DNA of 64,000 nucleotides. Source: Anadara kagoshimensis (Eukaryota > Mollusca > Bivalvia > Arcoida > Arcidae). The stretch's first letter is position 1. The number at the start of each line of letters is the position of its first letter. Positions 11,910 through 23,783 of this stretch are shown in pieces. The notes under the pieces are model-generated. The model was not told where the DNA came from, ran no database searches, and saw only the letters and a program-made list of their open reading frames with translations. The stretch covers positions 2,017,001-2,081,000 of the forward strand of contig CM037869.1 in the NCBI GenBank assembly GCA_021292105.1, written 5' to 3'. A program made the position numbers and the translations under genes.

Positions 11910-11946
11910 TTATTTATTTATTTATTATTTATTTATTTATTTATTT
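11857..11946. repeat. (TTTA)n microsatellite
   Basis: About 90 bases of nearly pure TTTA repeat. Confidence 0.9.
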
Positions 11947-12264
11947 TTGATGTTGTAATCTTACCCACTGATGAACGACTAAATTCAGGTGATTGTGTTT
12001 GAAACTGAAAAATGTATTGGTTAATGTCATATACATTTTAAATAGAATAAGATACAGTAGGAATTGATTTTTGAGTGTATTTAATTCTATTATCATTATT
12101 TTTAAATAATAGAAAAAAGTAAATGAAAGTCTGAACATATTAGGAACTTAGGAACTACTGTTCTGATTGTTACAAGGAAGTAAACTGGGTTTATCACGAT
12201 ATCATTTAATGTAATACAGCGATAAGAGTGAAATAGCAACATGTAGGGATCATCTCCTGTACCG

Positions 12265-12447
12265 TACAGTCCAACCTGCCTTAAAGGTCACCTCTATATA
12301 AGGGCCACCTGCTTATAAAGGCCAGTAGAATTATATCCCAATTGTTCTTTATTCATATAATTCGAACCTGTATATAAATGCCACCTGCTCATAAAGACCA
12401 CTTTTACTGGTTCCCTTGGGTGGCCTTTATAGACAGGTTTGACTGTA
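12265..12447. mobile_element. 183-bp MITE with inverted ends
   Basis: Left end TACAGTCCAACCTGCCTTAA is inverted at the right end (reverse complement TACAGTCAAACCTGTCTATA). The inside repeats GGCCACCTGC-type segments. No ORF. Confidence 0.65.
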
Positions 12448-13354
12448 TATTTAACCATTTCAACATTCACTACTTGACCTAGACTAAGTTCAAATTCAAT
12501 CTTTTATTGTTGATTTATTGGTTTTGTACCACGGCTCGGTAATATTAATGTTTAACACAATAACGCCACAAAAACTAGGTCTCAAATTTTAGGTCTGCTT
12601 GCCACACATAAGCAAACCATACAGCTTTCCAATATACTGCAGTTATCACTCGATCTAATAAATTAAATACTAGTGTAATATATATTACTCGGTCGAATAA
12701 ACTTCCGTGTAAACAGGTAACAAGATGACATTCCATGTGTATAAATGTATGTTAAATTTTATTTTCAAAACTGTTTGTAACTAACATAAAATATTTCAAA
12801 ATCGGACACTTTCCAATATGGACGTCTTAGTAAATTTCTTAACAATACGTGTTTATGTTTTACAAATTGCGACATTTTAAATACAAAGTAAAACATACTG
12901 AATTTATAGAGCATGACATAATGATGTATATAGCTAAAATATAGTAAGTAAAATACGTAACACGTTATATTACAGCTAAAGACTTAAATAACATTCTCAC
13001 CTTTCTTTTGAACATTCACACTAACTATCCCAATCTTCTAATTAACTTTTTGTTATTATATCCATGGTTGTATAGTTGTTTTCTAGTTTTGTCGTCTTTT
13101 CATCTCATGTTGGACTATAAGGATATTCTTATTTACATCATTGACCCGGAAGTATTTGTATAGAAGTCAAGTTAAGTTGTATTTATAACTCTTTTAAAAC
13201 GGCTTATCCTTTATATTTGTATAACATATCTTGACGCGTTATGTATGAACAAATTCTAAGTTAAACAATATTTTATTTCTGGCTTTAATCATTTCCTAAT
13301 TAACCAAGATTTCCCCTAATTTAAATCCGGCATACCTGAAGTATAAATAATTGT
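12448..13354. other. AT-rich intergenic stretch
   Basis: No ORF with a plausible protein, no exon-like block and no clear repeat. Confidence 0.4.
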
Positions 13355-13820
13355 GTGAGTTTTCAAGGTATTCATGACTTCAATTTCCTATTGTCAACAT
13401 TCCTTTTCTATGCAGCAACATACCTACTTTTCCTGCTTATGGCGTATTTGTTTCGACTTTGTACAACGAAGCAGGGTGCTTACAATAAATTGTTGACCCA
13501 GGGATATGGCAACCCTAGATTTATCAAGGCCCCCAAAAAGTTTTATAGCCATCATCACAGTATATTGTTGATAAGTTTGATGTCTCTGTGTCCAGGATTG
13601 TTATGGATATATTTAACGACCCATAGTTCCATGTTCCTTTCACTCAATTTTGATTACACAAGTGGCGGGTGTAGCTAGCTAAACAGGAGGTGCTTACCCT
13701 TCCGAAGCGCCCGGCCTCACTTCCTTGGTGGAAGTTCAAGTGTTTAATCTAACTTTCAAACTTTTAATTTTACTTCTGGGTTGTGATTCGGACATGAATG
13801 AGTGTGTTTGTTATTGATTT
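13355..13820 (+). pseudogene. 5'-truncated Penelope-like copy: RT C-terminus plus 3' end
   Basis: Frame fragments encode the RT tail found intact at 57458-58129: FNFLLSTFLF, then VQRS-equivalent bases (TTGTACAACGAAGCAGG), then KLLTQGYGNPRFIKA and FYSHHHSILL. The stop region is followed by GTGTAGCTAGCTAAACAGG and the conserved 3' hairpin. Frameshifts break the reading frame, so it is not functional. Confidence 0.7.
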
Positions 13821-14046
13821 GAAGATTACGCTAAGCTTATAACATCTACACTGTATATTCTAATCTTATAAAAATGTATGATTTGAAGTATTATAGAATA
13901 CTACCATAAGGTGATATAATCAATTTAAGAAAAATCTTGAAAAATGAATCTATTTATGTATGTCTTTACCAACACAATACAAACGTATTGTAGTTTGGCA
14001 TTTCAAACTGGTTCATCATGTCCTGATTTATTGATGGTCACTGATT

Positions 14047-14500
14047 TGGGCCACTGATTATAAAAGTACCGACCTTGGACAGGTTATAGTATTATATATA
14101 TTGGGGCCACTGATTATAAACGGACCGACCTTGGACAGGTACTGGAGTAAAGTTATAGTATTATATATATTGGGGCCACTGATTATAAACGGACCGACCT
14201 TGGACAGGTACTGGAGTAAAGTTATAGTATTATATATATTGGGGCCACTGATTATAAACGGACCGACCCTGGACAGGTACTGGAGTAAAGTTATAGTATT
14301 ATATATTGGGGCCACTGATTATAAACGGACCGACCTTGGACAGGTACTGGAGTAAAGTTATAGTATTATATATATTGGGGCCACTGATTATAAAATTACC
14401 GACCTTGGACAGGTACTGGAGTAAAGTTATAGTATTATATATATTGGGGCCACTGATTATAAAAGTACCAACCTTGGACAGGTACTGGAGTAAAGTTCTA
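14047..14500. repeat. 69-bp tandem array, about 6.5 units
   Basis: Each unit contains GGGGCCACTGATTATAAACG and CTTGGACAGGTACTGGAG. Units begin near 14101, 14170, 14239, 14306, 14375 and 14444. Because 69 is 23 codons, both strands show long repetitive ORFs, which are not taken as genes. Confidence 0.9.
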
Positions 14501-15362
14501 TTGGCCCAAGCCAAATCGCCCCATTAATATTACAACTAGTGGAATAGTGGAGAAGATATCTTGACCCTATCTGACCACCTGGGTATGATGAATTAACTAC
14601 ATAAAGCTCCACTGCATTTTAATACGCGTGACAACATTGGTAATGATATACTTTTAAGGCATTTCTCACATCGGTGTAATTGTTGTATTTTGCAGGCTAA
14701 CTGGTATTTTATCTGTAAATTGTGTTGTATGTTGAATGACAATCATAAGTCATAAGTCCATATAAACCATTTATTATAGCTAGGCGAGTTACATAGATAC
14801 ACAGAACTACAACCAAGCGTCCAACATGCTCGACAGCCATGCCCATTCTGCGGGGTTTACACAGTATATTACAAAAGGTTTCCGAAGGGAAACAACTCGC
14901 ATTTTAACAACATGTAATACAAGGGAAGACAACTCTAGTTGCCTTGTTACATACACATTATACATCACATAATGTAACAAATTGCAACTGTTTTAACGTG
15001 TACATTTTTTTCATATTTCGACATTCTTTACACATTGCATCCCATAGATAAAATCCAAGAAGCTTATATCATGGTTTGATTTGATATACTTGGTAATAGA
15101 AAGGAAAGGATACTTGAAAACGAATTTGTTCCTTATGAATGGAATGGTTGTGTATATACATACAAAAGTGAGTGAACATTTCTTATCGTGAGGTCACTGA
15201 ATGTAAGTTATGACGCCCATATATGCTTAACTTGAATAAAGCCATAGGACGGTATCAAACTCTGGTAATAGCTCAAATTGTTCGGAGTGTCATGTTATGT
15301 TCTTATTCCTGGACATAGCAATGGCAATATCAGGCCACGTAGCTTACAGAACCTAATAGTTC

Positions 15363-15616
15363 AGGCCCCAGTTTCACAATCATTCCTTAGCTAAGATTTC
15401 CCATAACTTAAATCTTGCAAAATTTCAAACCTTAATAATTTTGTTAAATTTGAATATATTCAGGAATTTAAGATGTCAATTTTAAGATAAATTCTAGATT
15501 AAAACATTTTCATTTAGTTTGGACAAAAATATTCATTTGTAGTTCTAGATAACCTAAATTTGCTAAATTTAAGTTAAGGAAAATCTTAACTAAGGAATGA
15601 TTGTAAAACCTGGGCC
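15363..15616. mobile_element. 254-bp MITE with long inverted ends
   Basis: Left AGGCCCCAGTTTCACAATCA and right TGATTGTAAAACCTGGGCCT are near-perfect inverted repeats that extend through CTTAGCTAAGATTT / AAATCTTAACTAAG. AT-rich inside. A decayed relative lies at 35026-35250. Confidence 0.75.
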
Positions 15617-15754
15617 TGATGTAAATTCTACATTTCATCTCCAGGCAGGCGCTCTATAAAATCGGTGATTTCAATATAAGTTTGATCTTAATGTGGTCTG
15701 TATCTTTGTTATGGTCTGTTGCAGTGGTGTGTTACATTTTCCATTTTATTTCAA

Positions 15755-15815
15755 TGGGTCTCGGTGGCAGAGTGCTGACTTGCATATCATAAAATGTTTC
15801 GAAGTCCGCTCGGGC
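15755..15815 (+). repeat. Possible tRNA-like SINE head
   Basis: GGTGGCAGAGTGCTGACTTG resembles an A box and GTTTCGAAGTCCG a B box. No SINE body follows. Confidence 0.3.
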
Positions 15816-16424
15816 AGGTGGTTGTTTTGAAGTTCGCTTGATGAAGTTTGATGGTTTACTCCGGGCACAGGATTCTTATACAATCTACGAACTGGCCGTT
15901 TAAGTACACGTAAATACCTTAACTTGGATGTAAAACAATATTTCTGGACTTTAGAAAGCAGCAAATATTTTAAACATGACTTAATGTGATAAACACAATA
16001 CATTTGTTGAATACCGCCTAGCAAATTGTACTACTAGTAATAACTTATATTAGAAAAAATATACCAAAATACTCGACGATTTAGGCGCGATTCATATGTT
16101 GATGTAGACATGTCATCAGCATTGTTCACTGAGGTCCAGCCCAAACTTTAGAGACCAAAACGTTTCCGTAAAGAGCAATGTGTTGGATTGTGCATATTTT
16201 GTCAATAGATTTGAATATTTAAATGTATTCCCGTGTGAATGTTTTCCTGTTCAGATGCAATTAATGTTTGCGCAATTTATGATATAAATATTTTCATGTT
16301 TTAGCTTATTGATTAAAATAATTGCAACGGACATGCTCTGAAGGTCAATTGCATCCCGTTAACCATTGAAAGTAGTCTTCCTCGTTCGAAAAGTATTCCT
16401 GACTGTGTATTTCATATGCGCATT

Positions 16425-16545
16425 AACCATTGTGGTAGACTCTGTTGGTAAAGTGCTGGCTCTGTAAGTGGAAAGTTGTGGGTTCGATCCCCGGCCAGAT
16501 CTGACCAAAGACTTGAATTTTTTTTCTGAAGCACTCGAATAAACT
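16425..16545 (+). repeat. tRNA-derived SINE head fragment
   Basis: GTGGTAGACTCTGTTGGTAAAG (A box region, first 20 bases diagnostic) and GTGGGTTCGATCCCCGGCC (B box), followed by GATCTGACCAAAGACTTG as in full-length SINEs. The rest is lost. Confidence 0.6.
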
Positions 16546-16971
16546 CTACTGAACTCAGTTTATATTGCGCAATTTCTGATATTAACAAATTTTGATTGTA
16601 TATCAACTTATAACTTTAAAAGAATTTCAACGAACTAGCCGAAGGTCAATGACATCTATCCATTAACGGTTGCCTTCCCAGTTTGAAAAGTATCCTTGAC
16701 TGCATTAGATATTACATATACAGTATACCGGACACTCTTGACTTACTTGGCTTATTCCTCTTTATTCCCTGGAGAACAAAAGGACGCATATCGGACACGC
16801 TAGTACTAATTATTGTACTATAAAACATGATAGTTCATGTCCTGTTGTATGATGTCAGTAAAGTGTTATGTTTATCAAATTAAGTGATTATTTCCTCTGA
16901 AAATTACTACATACACAATTTCCTATTTTTATTACATCGTGAATACGTTGCTTTGACATAAACAAAATAAT
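16546..16971. other. Intergenic, nothing recognised
   Basis: AT-rich sequence without coding blocks or clear repeats. Confidence 0.35.
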
Positions 16972-18992
16972 AACAAGAGGCCCATGGGCCTGATACGCTC
17001 ACCTGATAACTAATGGCTAGCTGATAGATTTATAGAAAACATAAATACTAAACCGCAATGACTTTTTTCTTTACATCATGATAACCGTTGTATCAATACC
17101 TACAACATTCTAGTATACATGCCTATACAAAAAGTTTATAGTTTTCAAGATAATTAACCATTTCAGTATTGTTTCACATCTGTGACCTTGACCTTTGAAC
17201 CCATGACCTTTTTCTTTATATCAAAATGAGCGTTGTATCAATACCTACAACATTCTAATATACATGCCTATACAAAAAGTTTATAGTTTTTGAGATAATT
17301 AAACATTTCGGTATTGTTTCGCATATGTGACCTTGACCTTTAAATCCATAACCTTTTTCTATACATCAAAATGTTTGTTGTATCTGTATCTACAACATTC
17401 TAATATACATGCCTATACAAAAAGTTTATAGTTTTCAAGATAATTAACCATTTCAGTATTGTTTTGCATCTGTGACCTTCACCTTTGAACCCATGACCTT
17501 TTTCTATACATCAGAATGATTGTTGTATCTATACCTACAACATTCTAATATACATGCCTATACAAAATGTTTATAGTTTTCGAGATAATTAACCATTTCG
17601 GCATTGTTTCGCATCTGTGACCTTGACCTTTGAACCCATGACTTTTTCTATACATCAAAATGATTGTTGTATTAATACCTACAACATTCTAATATACATG
17701 CCTATACAAAAAGTTTATAGTTTTCGAGATAATTAACCATTTCAGTATTGTTTCACATCTGTGACCTTGACCTTTGAACCCATGACCTTTTTCTATACAT
17801 CAAAATGATTGTTGTATCAATACCTACAACATTCTAATATACATGCCTATACAAAATGTTTATAGTTTTCGAGATAATTAACCATTTCGGTATTGTTTCA
17901 CATCTGTGACCTTGACCTTTGAACCCATGACCTTTTTCTATACATCAAAATGATCATTGTAGCAATACCTACAACATTCTAATATACATGCCTATACAAA
18001 AAGTTTATAGTTTTCGAGATAATTAACAATTTCAGTATTGTTCACATCTGTGACCTTGACCTTTGAACCCATGACCTTTTTCTATACATCAAAATGATCG
18101 TTGTATCAATACCTACAACATTCTAATATACATGCCTATACAAAATGTTTATAGTTTTCGAGATAATAAACCATTTTGGTATTGTTTCGCATCTGTGACC
18201 TTGACCTTTAAACCCATGACCTTTTTCTATATATCAAAATGATGGATGTATCAATACCTACAACATTCTAATATACATGCCTATACAAAAAGTTTATAGT
18301 TTTCGAGATAATTAACAATTTCGTTATTGTTTTGCATCTGTGACCTTGACCTTTGAACCTATGACCTTTTTCTATACATCAAAATGATCGTTGTATCAAT
18401 ACCTACAACATTCTAATATACATGCCTATACAAAAAGTTTATAGTTTTCGAGATAATAATTATAATCAGAGGTAAAAAAAATTAGGTCACGACCTTCACA
18501 ATTGACCTTGACCTCATTTTGAAGATACTAACAAGAAGATGTCAAAACTGAAAACCCCATGTCATTATCTGGTCAAATAGTCAAGTTATAACAATTTGAA
18601 GCTATTTTACGATTTTTTCAAAATTAAACGCAAAAACGCGTAACCTATTTTTTATCCGAATTTCATAAAATGAACAAACTATAGGCTTAAGACCCTAGAG
18701 AAGCCAAATATCACATCAGATTTTTTCTCCAATCAGTACTTTCGGAGAAGAAGATTTTTTAAGATTTTTGCACCCCTAGGTCACCTTGACCTAGTTATGG
18801 TAGCCATGGCAACGCCACGAACAAATCTGAATTGCACCGGCCCATATATACTTCTGACAAAGTTTCATTAAAAACTGTCCAGTAGTTTCAGAGGAGAAGT
18901 CGAAAATAGGTGTTAACGACGCACACACGCACACACGCACAAACACACGCTGCGCTATGCCATAAGCTCACATGACCTTCGGTCAGGTGAGC

Positions 18993-18995
<3 letters not shown>
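16972..18995. mobile_element. Helitron/pearl-like non-autonomous element, copy B (9-unit core)
   Basis: Same arms as 5484-6617: a left palindrome GGCCCATGGGCC (perfect here), then GCTCACCTGATAAC; a right arm with CACGCTGCGCTATGCC and the hairpin TCACATGACCTTCGGTCAGG ending GTGAGCTAA. The core has about nine units of 145 bp against three in copy A, so the array length varies between copies. It is followed by (TAA)n. Confidence 0.75.
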
Positions 18996-19041
<46 letters not shown>

Positions 19042-19660
19042 ATTAAAAAAAAAATTTAAAAAAACTAAAAATAACAAAATTTACAAAAATGAATAAAAAT
19101 GATAATTTAAAGAATTAATAAAATTCATAAACAATAATAATAACCACCGTAGTTTATTTTGATAATCTTTCCCGAGCCTTAGCATTATAGGGCCGATAGT
19201 TCTATCCAGACATGTTGGATTTTAATCATCATTGTTGCTCATACATCAATAAAGCATGAGTTCCCTATACTAAGGGAATTTACAAACTAAGGCATTACAA
19301 AGCCACATACCATTCTCTGAAAGTTGTGTTTAATAATAAAATTCAAAAAGAGGGTATGACAGCACAAATTAATTTAGACTTGTAGATCAAATGAATAATA
19401 CTAATGAAAAGTTTGCTTTTCGGAAGTACTAGAATTAAATAAACATAAATTGGTCGAATTATAGTGTTACTGGTGTAATTAGGAGAAGCATGCGCATATC
19501 ATATTGTACAAATACTTAACCCCCCCCCCCAAATAAAAATAAAAATAAAAATAAAAAATAAAAAATAAAATAAATAATAAATAAAAACAAACATGGAGGT
19601 CAATCCAAAAAATATCACATTTAGTACGTGGCCCAATTAAAGAAGAAACTGTGAAACTGT
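18996..19660. repeat. Simple-repeat stretch: (AAT)n, poly-C, (AAAAT)n
   Basis: (TAA)n at 18996-19030, a C-tract at about 19510, then (AAATA)n to 19600. Nothing coding is seen. Confidence 0.75.
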
Positions 19661-19900
19661 GATCTTTTCAACTGTATTTAGCATTATACCAGTTCATCGT
19701 AATTTGAAAATTGTCTTCCTTGAAACTTTTTTGTATATACTGTTAATACCAGTGGCTTTTCTAAGTATTATGTTTTGTATAACAATGTGTACTAAATATG
19801 TCAATTTAAAATTTAAATATCCCAAAAATATAATAACAATGCACTTCTGTATGTAGATTCGTCAGTGATATGTCCGAAGTCCTCTTGGTGTTTCTTTTAG

Positions 19901-22900
19901 TTAAGCTTTTGTGTTTTCGTACATTTTTGAAAAGTCTGATTCAGAATCACTACTGTCAGATTTGTTTTTGTCCAACACTGCCCGCGCCCTGTCGTAACCC
20001 CCTCTCTGCCTGTGGTCCATGCTTCCACTTAACACTGATCGTGCCCTGTCGTAAGCACCTCTCTGCTTGTGCTCCACGTTTCCATCTAACACTGACCGTG
20101 TGCTGTCGTAAGCACCTCTCTGCTTGTGCTCCACGTTTCCATCTAACACTGACCGTGTGCTGTCGTAAGCACCTCTCTGCTTGTGCTCCACGTTTCCATC
20201 TAACACTGACCGTGTGCTGTCGTAAGCACCTCTCTGCTTGTGCTCCACGCTTCCATCCAACACTGATCGTGCCCTGTCGTAGGCCCCTCTCTGTATGCTG
20301 TCCACACGTGATGTTACATTGTATGTCCCCTGTTTGCTATGTTGACTCTGAAGTGACCCACAGAGTCCGACCATACTGCTATTTGGGAACAATCGCCTTC
20401 TATATATAGCATCAAGAGATGACCGGACTGCCATCTTCTTTTCTATTCTAAAATGAAAATTTTGATCAATGTTGACATCAAATATAATCATTTACTCACT
20501 CCGTAATAATACTATTTGTCATTGGACAGTTCACTACAACAGAGTTCATGAGGTACCACGTAATGTCCTATAGGGCTATTGCGGAACTCATTGGTTCATT
20601 TAATAAGAAATAGCAGAATCTGGCACGTTTTCACAAAACAATGACCTCATATGAAATACGCAACAGCAAAGTTTGCAATAAACAATAAAAACGCTAGTCC
20701 AGCATACACTTTACCGGGCATCACATGATTCCCAAATTTGATACTTCTAAACAATTATTCAGAATCTATAACAACGAGGGTTAATTAAATAATGACTTCA
20801 ATCATCTTACAAAAGCATGAGTTCGATTCGAAGTGACATGCTTTTGGTTATTATGACTACAGGAAACACGCGTCTTGTCATGTTACCAGCGCAAGTTTGC
20901 TGCTTCTGAGGATAAAAGAACAAAAGGCGTGACTAGAAACCGCCTTAAATCACGTCAATCAACAATGGAGCTTTCGGGGTTATCGACGAAATATGCCCAT
21001 TATCAGACGTCAATTTCTGGGTAACCTTCCATGTCAAAGCATTGAAACGAGAATTGTAGATACAAATGTAAAAAATTAAAAATGCATGTTATTCGGCTGC
21101 ACATTTCTGTCTCATTTTAAACTGGGGGTTTAGTGGGCTAATTAGTCGGACTAAATAGCAATATGACTGGCTAAGAAAGCGCTGCAGACAACTGTAACTT
21201 GTACGTGTTTATTTTAATTTTAGCATAGACCTAATGCAGATTATGCCAAACCTTTCGGAACACTGATCTATGTTATCTATATTTCTCAGGGAAATCCTGA
21301 ATTAATTCGAAATCATTTGTTTTGAATCTCTAGATATTTAGCGAAATCCCGTTGATGTCGACGTATTTTAGGACATTTCATGTAAATTTGATACAATTTT
21401 TCAACTCGACAGTTTACGGAATGCTTTGTTGCATTGTTTTTGTAGTCACGTTATCTATAGTGAGATGTGCTTTATATTAAAAACGAGTTCGTGATATCAT
21501 CTACAGTCCCCCCCCCCCCCCCAAAAAAAAAAAAAAAAAAAAAATCAGATGCTAATTAATTTATTAAGCATTTACCTTGATAATCTGACATTGATCCGTA
21601 CCAATATGGGAGTTATGACTAAAACCATAAGCAATATTCCGGCTGATGCCCCGATTATGACGTATGTGAAGTCCGTGAATGGTCTGGTCTGATCTGAAAA
21701 TATAAATAAATAAATAGATAGATAAATAAAATAAAATAAGATAAAATAAAAATATAAAATAAAATAGCAGTGTAACATTTACAGTCGTTGTGAAATTTAG
21801 CACGACATTTTACAATAGAATGATGAAGTATTTCTTCAATCATTATCAACAACAGCCGCGACAACAACAACGTCATGGGACATAAGACAAACAGCCCAGT
21901 AGGACTATCCTATTTAATATGAATAAAAATATTCAACACTCAAAACAGCAACAATAAAAAAAAACAAAAACCAGCGACGACGATGGTGTCAACAAATAAC
22001 AAAACAACGATTACGACGACGAGGATGACAACAAAAACAACAACGGTGACTGTGGTATCAACCGACGACAGATACGACAAACAACAACGCCGACAACGAA
22101 AGTAACAACAACAAACAACAACGACGACGACTGTGGTATCAACCGACAACAGCTACGACAAACAACAACAACGATGACTGTGGTATCAACCGACAACAGC
22201 TACGACAAACAACAACAACGCCGACGACGAAAGTAGCAACAACAAAAAAACAACAGCAATTTATTATTATATTTTACCTCTTTTAGATCTGAAACGCACA
22301 TGGGTTAACTCAGCTGGCGAGGTCCAGTTTTCGAAGCAAATCAATTCAATTACAGTGAGTTCGTGTTCATCAGTGGTTTGTGACAAATTCTTAGATATAC
22401 AATAATTTGACATCTGCTCTTCTTGTGTACAACAGATGCAATAAACTGCAAAAATGAATATACATTATATATTGTTTCACAATTAATACGCTACTTTATA
22501 CAACGAAGCAAGCTTTTTACAAATAAATTGTTTACCAAGGAATATTGCAAGACTGGGCTTGTCACAGTGTTGTTGATAAGTATAAATGTATAATGTCTCT
22601 ATGTGAAGAATGTGTTATATATATATATATAATCATAAGCAGGAGAAGCAAGAATGTTGCTGCATAGAAAAGGAAAGTTTGCAATAGAAAAATTGAAGTC
22701 ATCGCATTTGTCGTTCAGTTTCATAGTATACAGATTATTTAAACATACTAATTCATGTCTAAATCACAATCCAGATGCAAAGTAAAAACTTGTAAACTGA
22801 TAAGATATGTTAGACTCGTAAACGTCCACCAGGGAAGCGAGGCCGGGTGCTCCGGATGGGTAAGCGCCTCCTGTTTAGCTAGCTACACCCAACGCGTGTG

Positions 22901-23565
22901 TAATAAAAATTGTGTTAAAGGAACATGGAACTATGGGACGTCAAATGTACGTATCCGAGGCAATCTTAGACACAGAGACATCAAAATTATCAACAATACT
23001 GTGATGACGGTCATAATACTTGTGAGGGCTTTGATAAGGAATGAATTAATAGAAACCTGAGCCATTGAAGACTCAGTCTTGAAACTGTAATTGTTGGTAT
23101 TACTAGTAAATTACAAAGCTTATTTTAATTTTGAAGCACTAGACGGTCGTTTCGGAAATAAAATCCCCATCAGTAGTACTCTGGCAAAACTGTGGAAATC
23201 TATATATTTTTAAGATGTTGAAAAAAGAAAAAAATATAGAAGGCCCAAAATGAACTTTACCCAATCCACACAAAACAATACTTTTAAGCATAGTTCAGGT
23301 TTTTAAAAACAATATCCAAAACTCGAGAAGCAGAAAATTTCTATGAACAATGCCTATCCCTGTTTAATACGGTTGTGTCTTTTTATAGAAAATCTAGAAG
23401 GTAGGATAATTTAGTTTTGATATTTATAACTTACAAAAGCCTCTATACGAACCATATACTTTGATGATTGACTTTGCCCCGTTACAACTTACCTTTACTT
23501 GCCAATGACAGAAGTGGTAAGTATGTAGTTATGGCAACTGCTGGAGACATAGTACCACCATCCAT
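19901..23565 (-). CDS. Predicted 301-aa single-pass membrane protein with a repeat tail
   Basis: Exons in transcription order: 23493-23565 (ATG at 23565), 22278-22445, 21576-21693 and 19901-20447. Splice sites are GT/AG, phases 1, 1 and 2 match, and the total is 906 nt. An in-frame stop precedes the ATG. Residues 1-24 look like a signal peptide (SPAVAITTYLPLLSLAS). The ectodomain (about 25-89) has a CICC cluster, two more Cys and two N-glycosylation sequons (NLS, NWT). Residues 90-111 form a TM helix (YVIIGASAGILLMVLVITP). The tail holds six 19-residue repeats around RGAYDSTRSVLDG (about 172-285) and ends in an acidic Ser-rich stretch. A cell-surface receptor or adaptor role is inferred. No family is recognised, and the Tyr repeats do not fit a canonical ITIM. 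Confidence 0.62.
19979..20300 (-). repeat. 57-bp coding minisatellite (six 19-aa repeats)
   Basis: Lies in the last exon of the membrane protein gene. The three middle units are identical at nucleotide level (for example GCTTGTGCTCCACGTTTCC on the plus strand), while the flanking units are diverged. This points to recent in-frame expansion. Confidence 0.85.
21507..21544. repeat. Poly-C/poly-A tract
   Basis: A run of C followed by a run of A just downstream of the exon at 21576-21693 (minus sense). Confidence 0.85.
21700..21770. repeat. (AAAT/AAAAT)n acting as polypyrimidine tract of an exon
   Basis: On the minus strand this reads as T-rich repeat ending TTTATATTTTCAG, the acceptor of the TM exon (21576-21693). 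Confidence 0.6.
21955..22255. repeat. ACA/ACG trinucleotide-rich array with a longer unit
   Basis: GACTGTGGTATCAACCGACA recurs at about 22049, 22129 and 22175 between (CAA)n/(CGA)n runs. ORFs in it are low-complexity artefacts. Confidence 0.75.
22495..22700 (+). pseudogene. Penelope-like RT-tail fragments in both orientations
   Basis: Plus-oriented bases at 22500-22610 (ACGAAGCAAGC, ACAAATAAATTGTTTACC) match the RT C-terminus. Minus-oriented bases at 22640-22730 (AGCAGGAGAAGCAAG, AATAGAAAAATTGAAGTCAT) match a more upstream part. This suggests nested or inverted truncation. Confidence 0.5.
22740..23060 (-). pseudogene. Penelope-like fragment, minus orientation (RT tail plus 3' end)
   Basis: On the minus strand RT-tail codons (HSIVD-like, from ATTATCAACAATACTGTG) precede GTAGCTAGCTAAACAGG and the 3' hairpin. 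It lies in the first intron of the membrane protein gene, in the same orientation. Confidence 0.65.
23134..23180 (-). ncRNA. Decayed type I hammerhead ribozyme motif
   Basis: Minus strand 5' to 3': stem I arm AGTACTA, CTGATGG (core A9 changed to G), a weak stem II, CGAAAC, minimal stem III loop GACC, GTC, then stem I arm TAGTGCT. Stem I still pairs fully, with one G-U. The core change would be expected to abolish or strongly lower cleavage. Confidence 0.65.
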
Positions 23566-23783
23566 GGTCTCTTTGGTCTCTTTACGTTACTACATTACTC
23601 TCTGCTGCTGTATCACATGTCAATGTTTTCATACAAGGAAATACATCCACATACAGTGCAGACCTGTCGAAAGTTTAACACTTAGGTAACCAACCACATA
23701 TAATGCCCAAATCGTCAGTTCATCTAGGTCTCTTGTTAGCTATACATATAGACCACTGCTATCTTTTGGCAGTTATTCTGTCA

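Noticed and set aside
14058-14527. Repetitive ORFs on both strands of the 69-bp array
   Set aside because: The unit length is a multiple of three with few stops, so open frames arise on both strands. There is no start context or splice support.
19870-20409. 179-codon plus-strand ORF with Cys/His repeats
   Set aside because: It is antisense to the phased last exon of the membrane protein. Its regularity comes from the 57-bp repeat.
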